Part shown: in pieces, positions 32,172 through 45,800 of the stretch
Layout of the letters: every line of letters starts with the position of its first letter
How positions within the stretch are numbered: position 1 is the first letter of the stretch
Assembly (NCBI RefSeq): GCF_932294415.1
Contig: NC_065536.1
Location: 13,175,974 to 13,239,973 of the forward strand
Reading direction: 5' to 3'
From: Quercus robur
Lineage: Eukaryota; Streptophyta; Magnoliopsida; Fagales; Fagaceae
Length of the DNA stretch: 64,000 nucleotides
Position numbers and translations under genes: made by a program
Notes under the pieces: generated by a model
Seen by the model: the letters and a program-made list of their open reading frames with translations, nothing else
What the model was told of the DNA's origin: nothing
Database searches by the model: none

Positions 32172-34330
32172 TATTAATAATCATCTGAATCCAAAATAAA
32201 CCAACTGGAGTTTTATATACAACTTCCAGGAATCACAATGATAAAGATAAACTCTTAATATGATTCCTAAACAATCTCAAATACTAATCAAATTCTAATA
32301 ATAAACCCAAATAAAGATAAAGATAACATAAATGATATTGATAATCTCCACGAATGTGCTATAATGTGGTGTCCGCACCACCTATTAACCTTTGGGGTTA
32401 AAAGAGTGCCAAATGCTAGATGGTCTAGATTTACATGCACTTGATGATTCAAGGCAAGCTAAGGTGTAGTGCTGAAGTGACATGCAAAAGTTACATTGCA
32501 CATATATTGAACTTGTACTTTCAGGTGAACATATCCCAAATATTCAAAAATCTTTCAGCTGCTTGAAATATTGAACTAGTAAAAAGGAGTCGAGATAATG
32601 TATTGTACAAGAATTGGACAAAAATTGCAAGTAAAGATACTTAAAAATTTCAATCTGAAATATTTTCAACATTAATTTGAAACCTTAATTTATACCTATT
32701 GCTTAATTTTCACTGTCGCTATTACTATTTTAAACCTAAGAATTATGCATCACAAACATGAGATAGATTCTGTAACAGGCGAAGTCCTTGAAATTATGCG
32801 TCACTGTTGCTGGGGACCGTTAGAAACTTAGAGTGGTATATAACTATAGATGTGACTAGCTCAAATAAACTAGTATAAACTTTTGTTTGTTTATTTATTT
32901 CTCCACTCTTTTCCTCATTTCCAATTACTAAGATTCTCATTATTTACCCCATTAACACTAATTCAGTATGGCATTGATGGACATGGACTAAGAAAGCATA
33001 AACTCCATTGGTATAAGTTGATGAAGAGGGATTTGGCTTGTCCTAGGTGTCTTTGCGCATTGAAACGCTAGATAGATACACGTCCATTTTTACACACACG
33101 GTTTTTACACACACGGCACGCCTATGTTCAAAGTATAAAAAATCGAGACAATAATTAAAATTATGCAACCAAGTAACCAACCTTAAGTGGTTGGAGTTAC
33201 CAATAAGGAATTCTAATCTCTGTTCCATCTAAAACCATCCATCTCACTTTATTCTGAACTCAATTTCTTCCAAAGGAGGCACCAAACTTTTAGATTCTCT
33301 AATAAATCTGTTTCCTTTTATTATAAACTTTTTAACAAAAGCTTGATGATAAAATGTTTATCACTGCATGTCTCATGTGCTTCACAGTCCTCATCATTGA
33401 TCTCACTATGCATAAATAGACTAAAATGCCTTGGCCAGTCTCAGACTGTAATATCTGATTACAGCTTCCTTCTATTCCTTATCTATATTCTCTTATTCTT
33501 AATATCGGGGCCACTTCCTGACCGGGATTTGTCTCCTGCAAAATTTCATCATCTCTCACCATCTAGTTATATCAACTTACAATCATCATGACTTTGATGG
33601 GATCCTCAGTTTTTCCCAGACCTGTTAACCAATTTTAACAAACTAACACTGCATGCATCGAGAATAATGCAAACATGGTAACCCTGCAAGCATCAATAAA
33701 AGGGATCCCACATTGGCATTTTATGCTGTGAGGCGTCAAACTCCACACTTGCATGCCCAATAATAAGATAAAGACTGCAGGCATAGTGATTTAACTCCAA
33801 TCTAGTTCAATGTACATCAGATTCTGAAGCAATGTAGCGAACCTACTTTACAAGTTCATCAAGAATGAAACATTATTTCTGGGAGTTTGTCAAGCTTCGA
33901 TAAATCATACCACATAGTTCATCATACAAATAGAATTCAATATAACAAATTTCTTATGAGCCACTCAAGGGCATTATAGTGCTCTTTCTTTTTTGGCAAC
34001 CTTTGAAAAGACTGCCCATTTTCATTGCAGAAGATGATAGTTAGCACTACAGAAATTTGCTTCAAGGTATGTCTATATACATACCAATACATAATGACTT
34101 TCAGATTTTATATCTTATGTTGACCACCGGTCGAACAAAATTTGGTGATTCCGATCTTTTGTACTGCCTCGTATAGGAGAGCATTAGAGTAAGTGTGCCT
34201 CACTAATGCAACTGCAGCTCTGCCACAATCAGTTTTCTTCCCAGTGCGCCATAATAAGGGAAAATATCAATTATTTCCCCTATACCCAGCCCTCCTGCTT
34301 GTGGTTACCTTGAGATCTGGAAAGGAGTTC
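32172..34330. other. intergenic between Helitron-like element and ERCC1
   Basis: The right-hand few hundred bases are probably ERCC1 3' UTR. The short frames ending at 33071 and 33591 on the plus strand have no family signature and no clear partners. Confidence 0.4.
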
Positions 34331-37300
34331 TTATTTTTCAGCTTCTGATTCGACACTAGCCCTTGTTTCTCCTTTCTTCTCCCCTGCCATCTTTGCATTC
34401 TTTTGACCAACTTTATCAGCATACTTGGCAAAAGCAGCAGACAGGGCAGATTTAACTGTCAATTCAGGCTCATTCTTCTTGTTGCTTGCATCTTCTGTGG
34501 CCTTCTCCTTTCCTTTCTCTTCACTCACTGAGACAGGTTCAGTATTGTTCTGGACAGGAGTTTCAGGAACTGCAGGGCGGCTGGCAACAACACGCTTGAA
34601 TGGCTCATGAAAAGTGTCATACAAGCGTTTTACCTGATGAACAGAGTAGATTCCTTTTGTTTCACACCATCAATTCCTTTACTTAAAGGTATTCAAAATT
34701 TTAAAAATGCCTCTAGCTTATATATGCAATCAACCGAATAACATCACACAAGAAACAAGAACCTATTATAGTATGACTTGACTCACTTTAAACAATGGAA
34801 AAGTACCTTGCGCTCTCCAATTCCAGGGCATCGAGCTAGATCTTCCATTGATGCATCCATGATATGAGAAAGGGACTGCATTAACATGACAATTGGCATA
34901 TCAATATTTACACCAAAAATAGTAACCAAAAAAATAAGAAGAAGAAGAAAGAAAGAAAGAAAGAAAACTCCTAATGGAAAGATCCAGGTGCAAAGCAGTG
35001 TCATACCCCAAATGTAGTACCAAGGGTGACTACATCAGTCTTGTTAACATGTCGAACCGTTGTAAGAGCATGAGTTAGCTACATTTAAAAAGAAATAGGT
35101 TCAGTTCAATTAACTCATAGAGCTAAACTGAACAAATGCACCCTAGATATTTCAAATTTAAGCAAATTAATATAAAAAAATAAATTGATTCTAAACCAAT
35201 GAGAACCAAAATATAATACCCGTGATAGATAGTCTGTATCCATTTGGCCTTGAATAATGTCTGCAGGCTTGTTTTCATATACTTTTATAGTCTCCAAGTA
35301 GCGACCACATTCCTCCAAGCTATAACAGAAAGTAGCCAAAAGGATATGTAGTCAAGGAATCATACTTAGGTTAGAGCCATAGAAAATCTGAAAAAGATGA
35401 TTTTGTTACTGGTAATAACAGAACCAGGCTCCAATACACTTGAATGGATGTCTTTAGCATATTACATATGGTTGTCATCTGTATTTAAAGAGGAAATTAC
35501 CTCCAAGCACATAATAGGGTACAGTCATGAAGCAGAGCTGTTTTAGTAACTTCAAGTAAAGGCTTAGCTACATCTTCCTGAAACCAATGGAAAGGAAAAA
35601 TGTAAACTTGTCCATTTATATTAACAACAAAACTTCTAATTTATATGTCCACATGGATCATTAAAAAACTTGGATAAGAAAAAATTATATTACAGACAAG
35701 AAAGCAGGGTGGCTTACCACATCGACATGACATAAAACAACACGAAGCTTGAAATTCTTTTGCAGTTCTCTGATTCGGTAATATAGGTAGTCTGGGTGCA
35801 GCAGATGATACCGAAGACTGCATCAATTAGTAAACTTAATACCCATTGATGCAAAAGGATGGATTTTTAAAATTCATATAATAAAATGATTAAATAGAAA
35901 TGACAAGCTAGGCCACTCTATATATCAAAGCCATGCCGAATATTTTTGTGAACTACGGTTCTAACAGAAGAAGTCCCTCAATAAAGCACCAAGTTATCAC
36001 CTTACAAACATAGAAAATGATATATATAGGTGCAAGTGTTCAAACCTCAGATAGAGAGCACATGAGCTTTGACCAAGTAAGTAGTCACAAACAATATCTG
36101 CAAAAGCCCACCTCACATTCCTGATATGTTTGAGCAAGGGGTTTCCCTTCTGAAAAAGGAGAGAGGACTTTCACATTCAGGCTAAGTAAAAATAACAGAC
36201 AACTCTGTAATTGGTACTAAACAGTTCTGCTGAGAACAAACATTTTTTTGGACCAAAAAGTTCAGTAAGAAGATGTTATAAAAATTTAGATTTTCCAACA
36301 CTTACCCTCAAGCTTTTAAGGAAAATAAGATAGATTTCACAGTATTGAAGAGAGTAAATGTAACGAACTAAGGAAAAGTGCTGGCCACTAGTCTAGTCAC
36401 AATTGAGGTTCTTTGTAGTTAAAGCCCAAATTGAGCTAGTATATACCCAACTTGGGACTCAACACATACCCTCACAAAACACTCTCAACTAATTCAATTC
36501 GATATTCAATGAATCTAAGGTATCACAGTAATTACATCACAAATATTCCAAATTGTTTAATGTACGATAGTATCACTGCTGCCTTTCCCTCTCCTTCTAA
36601 GTTTGTCCCACTTCCTACTGAACTACGACATAACTTATGCAACTACAAAAAGTTAAACAGCTTTGATCAATAAATTTTCATTCCACCCTTGGTTAATTGA
36701 TTTTCCGACCGTTTTTCTACTCTTATTATGCTGAGGGTACAAAAATAGAATAGAACTTCAAGATCCAGCTGTTGATAGAAGTTATTTTCTCCAACCCACT
36801 TTAGGGAAAATCTACTTTTATATGTAAAAAATAAGAGAATAGTTTTTTCCTAAATGAGTAACTATGTAGCAGAGTGATATGAGATATAATTCATAGTTTG
36901 GGCAAAATTTATGAACAATTCCTTAGGGGAAATACATTAGGTTTCCCCATAAAATTCAAACACATGGTTGCATTGACCAATGAAACACAAAAAGTGTCAT
37001 TTTTTCAAGGACAATTAAATACAATGCAGCTATTTGTTTGAATTTAATTGGAGAACCTAATATATTGCACCTATGGAACTGTGCCTAGTTTTACCCTTAT
37101 GATTTATAGTAACTAATATTGATCAATACAGTCATACCAAATTTTTCTTCTTACCATTTTGCACTATTAACACATACTTCTATCATAATAAGGAACAAAT
37201 GCTGAGATCAATATTATATCAACAAATGAGATGTGGCATCCAAAAATTCTGGGAAAGTAATTATAAAGGTGCATGTATTATTGTATTGTCTTGCGAACAA

Positions 37301-39292
37301 ATCCATCACTTCCAACAGGAACCTTACAATACATCTACCATTACCACCAAATGCCTGAAGTTCAAGTTAATGAACAGTTGCTGTAGTGACAACATCATCT
37401 ACAACAGGCCCAGCAGCTATGATGCATATCAAATGCTTAAAAACAAAGAATGCCCCAAATAGCCCACCTGTCTGTGGCTTACAAGAATTGCATTGCGACT
37501 CTGTGTGGCAAGTGAAGTTGACAATGGTGATGAAGTAGCAGGAGCAGCAGAAGAAGCCGGTGACGTAGAAGATGGTGGATGAGATTGACCAATTTGTCTA
37601 AAACAAACAACAGACCACATATAACATCTCAATTTCAAGCCCCACAGAAACAACAAACCACAGAAAGCATCTAAAAATCAAACAAAAGCATAGAAACAAA
37701 CTTCTTCACCCCAAGATCAACCACTTTGAAGCTGAGAACAACAACAAATAGAGGAAAAAAAAAAAACTTATGAGTGTTCTAGTTTTAGGTTCTTATCGAG
37801 TGTCAGAATTAAAAATTTTAACCTGCTAATGCCAACAAGAAGGCACCTAAAAGATTCAATGCTAAATGGTTGTCTTAGCTTCATCATCTAAAGTTCTTTG
37901 TTCCCTCAGGTACAAACCAACAAAAACATTATAAACAGAACCTAACATTCCTCAAGAGTCAAGACAAAACCCTAATTCTACCTTTGCTCTCTGAGAATAA
38001 CGCACGCAATGAAATAAAGTTTCTTTTCTTTTTTTTGGTCCTTAAACTTTTTTTTTATAGGTAAGAATAATTTTATTGAAACAAAACTAACTTGTGAAAA
38101 TAGTCATGAAGTAGCCTAAAGAATTACAAATGGAGAACTATCTACATATAAATCAAATCTATAAAAGAATGAAGAGAGTCACTATTTGTGAGACCCAGCA
38201 CAAAAGACCACTCATAATTTACTCAACTATTTGGTACCTGAGTAAAAAATATAAAAAAAAGCTCTTTTCACCACAAACACATTGACCAAATTGCATATTG
38301 CATAATTTACTCAAACTTTCCTCTCTTACAAACAAAAGCCAAGAGAATAGGCAAAAGTTTTGCCGCAAAACTTAGTTACAATTCCTTAGGTGTTGAGCTG
38401 TACATTAGGTTCCCTGGTTAAATTCAAATGTATGGTTGCATTGAAAAATAAATCACAAACATTGTTATCTTTTCCAATGACAATTAAATTCAATACAGCT
38501 GAGTTTAAATTAACTGGAGAATCTAACTTAATGAAGCCAAGGAACAGTAACTAAGTTTTACTCCAATAGAATCCTCAAGCCACCAGATTTCCTTTCCCTC
38601 CATTCTCAAATCCACCAAAACCAAGAAAACGATCACAAAACCTCCCCATAGTCACTTTCCACCAAACCAAACAATAACCCAACATTTTCCCAGAAACTAA
38701 CTTTCCTCCAATATAACCCAAATGGGTACCTCAATTCTAAATTCTAGAACCATAGAAATCTCCCAGAAACCAAACTTTCTCCAGAAAAAACAATAACCCA
38801 ATTTCCCCAAACAAAAAACAACAAAGTACTCTTATAGACAAACAAAAAAGATAACAGTTTTGAATAAACAGGCAAATGGGTAACTCGAGAATAAAATATA
38901 CCACCATAAAATCTCCTAAAAAACCCAACTTTGAACCAAAACAAACAGAAACAACACCACCAATGAATTTAGAATTGAAAAGGGCCAAATGGGTACCTGG
39001 AAACAGTGCCATTCAAGGCCTGTGAGGACTGTGAAGAGGAAGTGTTATTGGAGGAGGGTGGTGGTGGTTGTGGTGGTGGGGTGTAGAACTCAGAGGATTT
39101 GATGAAAGAGAAGGCTTGAGAGAAGGACTTGGAAGGGTTGAAGAGAGAAGGTGGGGTTGACTTTGACTGTGAGCTCTCAATAACTTCCTGGTAAGATGGT
39201 ATCTTTATCACTGTTGAGGAAGAGGAGCTCTTGTTCCTCTTGTGCTGGTTTTGCTGTGAGTTTTGTTGACCTTCCTCTTCCTCATTCTCCAT
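34331..39292 (-). CDS. ERCC1: DNA excision repair protein ERCC1/RAD10
   Basis: Nine exons (5' to 3'): 38997-39292, 37468-37597, 36046-36149, 35718-35817, 35501-35577, 35220-35319, 35007-35078, 34807-34875 and 34331-34633. They join without frame break to 416 aa, near the usual plant length. Family knowledge: ERCC1 is the non-catalytic partner of XPF/RAD1; the pair cuts 5' of lesions in nucleotide excision repair and acts in crosslink and recombination repair. Seen: Ser/Pro/Gln-rich variable N-terminus (1-130), central domain with [26 protein letters not shown] and [16 protein letters not shown], then a helix-hairpin-helix region with [21 protein letters not shown] and an acidic/Lys-rich plant tail. 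Start chosen at 39292 (MENEEEEG); an in-frame ATG at 39337 adds 15 residues. Overlapping TGGGCTGGGCC-type site II motifs upstream (about 39363-39374) suit a constitutive gene. Intron 1 carries a LINE fragment. Confidence 0.95.
38049..38142 (-). mobile_element. LINE 3' fragment in ERCC1 intron 1
   Basis: A T-run followed by TATAGGTAAGAATAATTTTA and a GTAGCCTAAAGAATTACAAA block, the same family as the TSD-flanked fragment at 12204-12296. Same orientation as the host gene. TSD not resolved. Confidence 0.55.
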
Positions 39293-39379
39293 TTTTTTTT
39301 TTTCTTTTCTGTTTCTCAGACTGTTGCAGAGAGACACAACGAGTGGTAGTGTTTATCAGACTTGGGCTGGGCCTTTCGA

Positions 39380-40287
39380 TGGGAATGATTTCAATTCTCA
39401 CAGAAATCCAACCCATTACGTTTGGATTGTATAGTACCCACTTCATCTGTTGCAGCACTTTGTAAAATTGGGTTGGGTCGAGTCACAGGGTTTTTCCAAC
39501 CTAACCTGCTAAGGTCGGGTTTAGAAACTCTCAATCCGGTGTATTGTGTTGCATTGTTTCATCTCTTGTAAAGAAATTTAGACTGACTATTTAAGCTTTT
39601 CTTAATAATATATTATTACAATTTATAATATACCTAAATATTTATATTCCAAAATTTTGAATTTATCAAAACTAATTCTCATAATACTGGAATGAATCAA
39701 AATAAAATATGAAAACAAGAGTTATAAAATAAATTTATATGCGTATAGTGGGTCAGGTTAGGTTAGATGGGTTAAAAGAACTATCAACCTGAATTCGACC
39801 CAATATGAAACTCAAAATAGAATTGCAACCCAACCCGACTCACCAACCTATAAAAACCAACTCAAGGTGTCAATTTGGGTTGAATTGGGTCGGTTTCGTT
39901 GGGTTGGTGAGTTAGATGCATGCTCCTATTCTAAACTTTTCAAGTTGAAAGTGTTTGACTTAATAAATGTCTATTTATAAAGTTTTTTTTTTAAAGTTTT
40001 ATTTTTACTACATCTTTCCACAAAGCACCGTTGTTACAATAGAAATACATAGGTTCAAATTCTATTTACACCAAAAATTAGTTGGTGTTTTAACCTAATA
40101 AAAAAGAATTATTATTATGAAGTAGACAATATAGTTTCAACCTTCAAATTATATCATACTCATCAGATTATCAAAAATAAATAATTTCTTATGTTGCAAA
40201 TATTGACTCACTTAACATTTTTGGTGACATAAAGTTTTAACGTGTTACACAAATAATTATTTGCCAACCTCTCACTCTTTTTCTTTT
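39380..40287. other. intergenic upstream of ERCC1
   Basis: Contains degenerate GGGTTGGGT/ACCCAACCC motifs on both strands at about 39465-39530 and 39745-39910, an old dispersed repeat with partly inverted halves. At about 39995-40125 a SINE-like copy ends with TTGGTGTTTTAACCTAATAA; related copies are at 49190-49300 and 51255-51345. Confidence 0.4.
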
Positions 40288-40967
40288 CATTACACCAAAA
40301 TAAGTCTATTACATCAAATGTTAATACAACAAAATTAGTATAGTGGTATTAGACATGATATCAATCTACGAATTAAAATCTGTTGCAATAGTAACTTAAA
40401 AGTGGTAAATTATTACATTAATAATAATTAGTTGCAATAACTTATAATTTTCTGTTGAAATAAAGGTTTTAATACAAAATTGTATTAAGAAATTTTTTTT
40501 TGCTATAACTTTAATTGAAGAAATCATTGTAATAACTTAATACTAATTATTTTGCAATCTATTACAATAGAAATTTCTAAGGCTGTGTTTGGTTCGCGTA
40601 AAATCATTTCTGGAAAATATTTTATTTTCCGGAAATGCTATTTTCCGGAAAGGAAAACGTTTTCATGTGTTTGGCTGTCACAAAATTCATTTTACGGAAA
40701 ATTAATTTTGGTGTTTGGTTCATTTCATCATTTTACCAGAAAATGCATCAAATCCGGCAAAACGCTCGTCTGACGAGCGTCCGACGAGCGCGCTCGTCGG
40801 ACGAACGCGCTCATCTCTCGTCGATCGCTCGGACGAACGCGCTCGTCTCTCGTCGATCGACGAGAGACGAGCGCACTCGTCGATCGCGCCGCTCGATCGA
40901 CGATCGCGATCGTGCACCGCGCCGCTCGTCGGCGCGATCGTCCCTCTCTCTCTCTGATCTGGGCTCT

Positions 40968-41011
<44 letters not shown>

Positions 41012-41523
41012 CCGGAAGTGAATTGAAGTGAAAATGAAGGCAGAAATGGATTTCCGTGGTCAAAGGGGAAATTTGTGGTTAACCGGAAATCATTTTCCGG
41101 AAAATAATGTTTTCCGTGACAGCCAAACGCATGCATTTTCCGGAAAATCATTTCCGGAATCACTTTGAAGTCGATTCAAACGCAGCCTAAGTGACAACTT
41201 ATTACAGCAAATGTATTTATGTGTGTGTGTATGTGTGTAATAAGCTTAAATAATTGGTATCAAGTTATTATAACGATTTCTTTAATTTATGTCATTGCAA
41301 AAAAATATTCTTAATGCAATTTAGTATTCATGCCACTATTGTAACTAAAAATTATAAGTTATTGTTACTAATTATTAATAAAGTAATAATTTACCATTTT
41401 TAACTTTTAAGCTATTATTGCAACGACTTTTAATTTGTAAATGTGATATTATGTCTAATACTGTTATACTAATTTTGTTATATTAACCCTTGATGTAATA
41501 TACTTAATTATTTTGGTGTAGTG
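40288..41523. mobile_element. CACTA-like long inverted-repeat element
   Basis: The right terminus reads TTTTGGTGTAGTG, i.e. CACTACACCAAAA inverted; the left is CATTACACCAAAA. Arms 40288-40580 and 41191-41523 align over their whole length as inverted repeats (roughly 75-80% by eye), e.g. ACAAAATTAGTATA...GTATTAGACAT in both. CACTA termini are typical of En/Spm transposons, but no 3-bp TSD is evident and no transposase remains. The centre is occupied by the nested PIF-type MITE 40581-41187. Confidence 0.6.
40581..41187. mobile_element. 607-bp PIF/Harbinger-type MITE nested in inverted repeat
   Basis: The left end GGCTGTGTTTGG and right end CAAACGCAGCC are inverted; TAA is duplicated at 40578-40580 and 41188-41190. 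Subterminal TTTTCCGGAAA motifs recur in both halves (e.g. 40626, 40652, 41094, 41138). The centre, 40763-40942, is a CpG-dense block of CGCTCGTC/GACGAGCG inverted motifs, followed by a (CT)n tract to 41008. Arg/Ser-rich frames on both strands across the block are repeat by-products. Confidence 0.75.
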
Positions 41524-43171
41524 ATTTCCCGGTACGTTTGTTCCTGTTTTGCATTGTGATTGTGGGAGGCTTTTAGAGAGGCAATGGACGGTTTAACTAC
41601 AATACGTATAATACTATATTATGAGAGAAACAGTTGAGCATAAGTTTTGGCAAAAAGTGGCAGAAATCAAGTAGATAAAATAAGAGAACATACTCACTGT
41701 CCCTCTTTTGTACAGCTAATTATGTTGCTAGATATTATGGGTTGGGGTAACAGTAGAGAATGACCCTCTTTTGTTAAACAACCCAATAATGTAATATATT
41801 TGGTATAAACTCTTTTCTTATTGTCTAATAAAAAAAAGTTCTTTGTGTAAATGAATTTTTTTTTTTTTTTTTAAGCTGTACTTCTTTCATCACTTTTGGA
41901 AATTTCTAAACTTTTTCTGCAGGTTGAAAAATCTTAGATTTAATAAGGGTGTGTTTGGTAGCAATTTTTTTAAAACTGTTCTAGAACACTAAATTTTTTT
42001 CCAAGATTGGGAAAACATTTGTTTCTTGCTATTTTTAGAATAAAAATTATATTTGACATGATATAACTCAAAGTCTCAAAACCCATTTTGAGAAAATAAA
42101 AGACAATTCCCTCAAAAAATAAAATAAAATAAAATGAAAGGCAAAAAAATTGTTGCTAACCAAAAATTATTTTATTTGAAAACGTATAATTTTTAAGAGC
42201 TGAATAGGTAAAACAAATTCCATATATTTCCAAAAACATCTCATGGGCAACGCATCCAAATTGAAGTTTTAACTTTTAACCACAAATCATCACCAAAATA
42301 AAATCCATGTTACAACTTATGTAATCGTGTTGCTCATTTGGCTGAGCTGCTAAAGAGGATGAAGAGGTGTTAATCTTGTTGGAAGAATGTCTCTCCTTTT
42401 TCCATTCAATTGTTGAAAATGATATTTTTTGAATAAAAACTCTTTATCTTTTTGGTTTTTTTTTTTTTTTTAATATTAAAAAACAAAACCTTCTAAGCAT
42501 TTATATTTCAATAATGTATAGTTTTATTGCCAGGCCTTCACCTTGGACTAGATTAAGGTTTTGGATGTGTCAAAATTTAGAATAGGCCTGGGCCAGAAGT
42601 TCTTCCAGAACAGAACAGAAGTTCGGTTTGCATGCTATTGCCTATAGGTTGGTCATGTTTTGGTTTAGGTTGGCTATAATGTCCCAGTCACAATCAATTT
42701 ATTTTTCAATTATGGTGATTGAAAAAAAAAAAATTTTGAGTTTCCTTATTTTCCCCTCATCAACAGCAAAGATTAAATTCTAATTCTCACTTACCTTTTG
42801 TAGGGGAAACTGAATGTCATATTTTGTTTACTAAAAAATTGTCTTAGCTTCCAAACTTTATAGAAAATTATTTGAGTTCAAGTAGTCCCACAAAAAATAT
42901 CTTTTTGCCACCAATCTCATGGGTATTTTAAAGGTTTCATGGGTATTTTGCTTATTTTAGAGATTTTGAGGATATATTGGTCATTTTAGTAGTTTTTTAG
43001 CATATTTGGTGATTTTATAAAAATCGGCTTTGGGTAGGGTATGGATATCTATGGATAAACAGACTGGATAACAATTGGGTAAGGTAATCAGATATCCATG
43101 GATAAATTAATTGGGTCAGGTATATATGGGTATACCCTACCCATGGTCATCCTTAATTATTTGTAAACAAT
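41524..43171. other. intergenic, no gene seen
   Basis: AT-rich. At about 43025-43150 GGGTA/GGATATC(C)ATGGATAA motifs repeat in both orientations, probably an old dispersed element. Nothing else recognisable. Confidence 0.4.
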
Positions 43172-43590
43172 AGGTGATGAACACTTATTTCGTCACCAAA
43201 AATACCTCCATCTTAATATTGGATGATGAATTTGGAATTTCGTCACCTTCGGTTAGTCTTTGGTTAAACAATAGGTGACGAAAATTTACACCTACATCCT
43301 AATATTGGGTGACGAATTTAGAATTTTGTCACCTCTAGTAAGTCTTTGGTGACATGAATATTTTGTCACCCTAGGTTTGCCTTTTTTTATGACCTATAGT
43401 GACGAAATAAATATTTCGTCACCAATTGGTACATCTTTGCTGACGAAATATTGATTTCGTCACCAATTTTAAAATTTTTATAATATTTGATGACAAATTC
43501 TTCTTTTCCTCACTAAATGTTATTATTTGGAGACGAAATTGTTTACTTTCACTAGATTTCGTCACCATAGCCTGCTTTTGTTGTAGTAAA
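43172..43590 (-). mobile_element. CACTA-type terminal fragment with subterminal repeats
   Basis: The right edge reads TTTGTTGTAGTA, the inverse of TACTACAACAAA and near the canonical CACTACAA(C/G)AAA terminus. Inside are about ten copies of GTGACGAAAT or its complement ATTTCGTCAC in both orientations (e.g. 43192, 43247, 43279, 43399, 43420, 43440, 43456, 43556), as expected of En/Spm subterminal transposase-binding repeats. The opposite terminus is not seen, so it is a fragment. Confidence 0.6.
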
Positions 43591-45780
43591 ACATTGAACA
43601 TGTGATTCTCAAAAAAAAAAAAAAAAACACATTAAACATGTGAAACATCATAGTGAAATGCATTTTTGTGTTGCTTGTATGAACTTAACCAAAAAGTGAT
43701 TAATCTTTAGACATCTCAATCAATTTTTTTCAGATAAGATAAACAATTTCAAGGATTTAGAACATGTGAGAAGTTGGGGGAACTTGAAGTAAAAGAAGGA
43801 GTGACTTTATTTGGTTTTTTGGCAGACTTTATCTAGGGTGCTGAGAATCTGGGATCACGAGCATGTAGCATTGCAAGTCATAGACTACTTTAGCAGCCAT
43901 CTCAACCATAATGACATTAAATGAGTAGGTAAAAGTGCAGCATCAGCATTTTGGGTCAAATTTATGTTCAATGTCCAGTAGTACTGGACTTGTTGAGATG
44001 ATGATATGTGTCCATTTTTAGACACGTGTCACCATCTGACTGGATCTAGTGCATTAGATGCATTGGACCTAAACTAAGTCCTAACATTTTTTATGAGCCA
44101 CTTGGAGTTGGAGTGAGTCTAGGTATATATAGGCTTGAAAAGTTTGACTAGCTTAACACCATGAATTCTCGTTTCACATGATACTTAGCAGAAGTTGAGT
44201 GATTGGAGTAATGACGCTTAAATAAATGTGCGATGATAACCACATCAAAATCTCGGTGTTACACGTGGTATTACTCATTGGGTCACGTGGCGTGGTTAAC
44301 GAGTTCACGCCAAAAACTCTCTTTTTACTATAAAAAGAAAAAAAAAAGACTAACCAGCCTTTGTAGAACCTAACATACAAAGCTAAGTATCCATAGACTA
44401 TGGTGTGTGTCTGAAAGAATGGCCATGAATTAATTTAACATATATTTCCTGCAAGTGGTGGAACCGTGGAACATTGAAGTTGATGGAATACAAAGAGATG
44501 GTATTAGATTCCACGAACACTCGCAAAGTTCACATGCAATGCAACTGACCAAGCTATTTCATTTCACTGGTAAACTCAAAAACACCCACAAATAATGAAC
44601 CATTTTTTTTTTCATTGTGCGACTCCTTTCCTCATGAGGAAATTACTAAGCAAGAGGTTGATTTCAAGAAATGTCAAACAATTAGCACTGAAAATGAAAT
44701 GTTATCCAAAAACTCAAACCTTATTATATCATTAGGGAAACAGTCAAAATTGACCGGCCTTGGCCCTTTCCATGAATTTGACATGAATCTTCATAAAAAA
44801 TTAACTATAACAACTTGTTTGTTGGCCCCTTTCAATGCAGGAAACTAATTGTTTTTATTCTGTCCACGTTAAAATATTTTGTTTGCTGGCCCTTAACATG
44901 TAAAAACAATTACATAACAACAAAATAAATGAAAAAAAGAAAAGAAAAATGATTTAGAAAGATTTCTGTAAAAGAGTCCAAATATAGGCCAAGTCACAGC
45001 TGCCAATGTTTACAAACGCGTGTTGCACCCAAGTGGTATCGTGTAGGATTGTAGTATTGTATACTGGATACAACTTTTCTCAGTCTATAAAAATGAAAGT
45101 TTTGTAGTTTGTACACTGGATGGTTTTTTTTTTTTTTTTTAATTTATGAGTATAGGATTGTAAGTTAAGTTATGTAGCCAATGCAGCCTAAAATGCTAAT
45201 GTATAACAAACGCACACAATAATTTATATATCCAAAGAAAGTGGAGTTTGTAATGGACACAACATAACACGTGATGTGAGAAGTCTCTTTATTTTAGGGC
45301 AGGATTGCAACAAAAGATAATGAATTTTAGAGGGTTGATAGTTACAACCTATTCAGATACTGCTACGCCCATTAAAATTTGATAACAGCCAAGACCTGGG
45401 ACCATAATCACCATCTCCAATAGCCTTGGACAGTTGGAACACACCTTACATATGGCGGTGATCAACATCGACCTACCTATCATTGACAGTTGAGCTTAAA
45501 ATATTTTAAGGGAAAAAAAATTAGTCGAATGTCCTAAAGCGTTTGTTAATAAATTATTTTTAAAAAAAAATTATAAAAAAAAGAATTGATTTTTTGACAA
45601 CATTTTTTATTTCTCATAAAAGTTATATCAAAATTTTTATAAAATAATTCACTAAAAAATGTCTTAAAAGCACTCATTAACTGTACTATTACCTCCATCT
45701 CACTTTGTTTGTCCTCTATTCTATTTTGAGATGTCCCAAAATATTGTCCTATTTCTAAAAATAAAAATCATTAATTTACT
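43591..45780. other. intergenic, no gene seen
   Basis: No exon chain or element with definable ends. The frame at 44615-44848 has no recognisable motif. A MITE-like AT-rich stretch about 45530-45685 has weakly inverted ends. Confidence 0.4.
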
Positions 45781-45800
45781 AATGTTCCTATTACATTCTT

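Noticed and set aside
40635-41163. Arg/Ser-rich frames of up to 147 codons on both strands
   Set aside because: They translate the CpG-rich palindromic block and (CT)n tract of a MITE; presence on both strands shows they are compositional.
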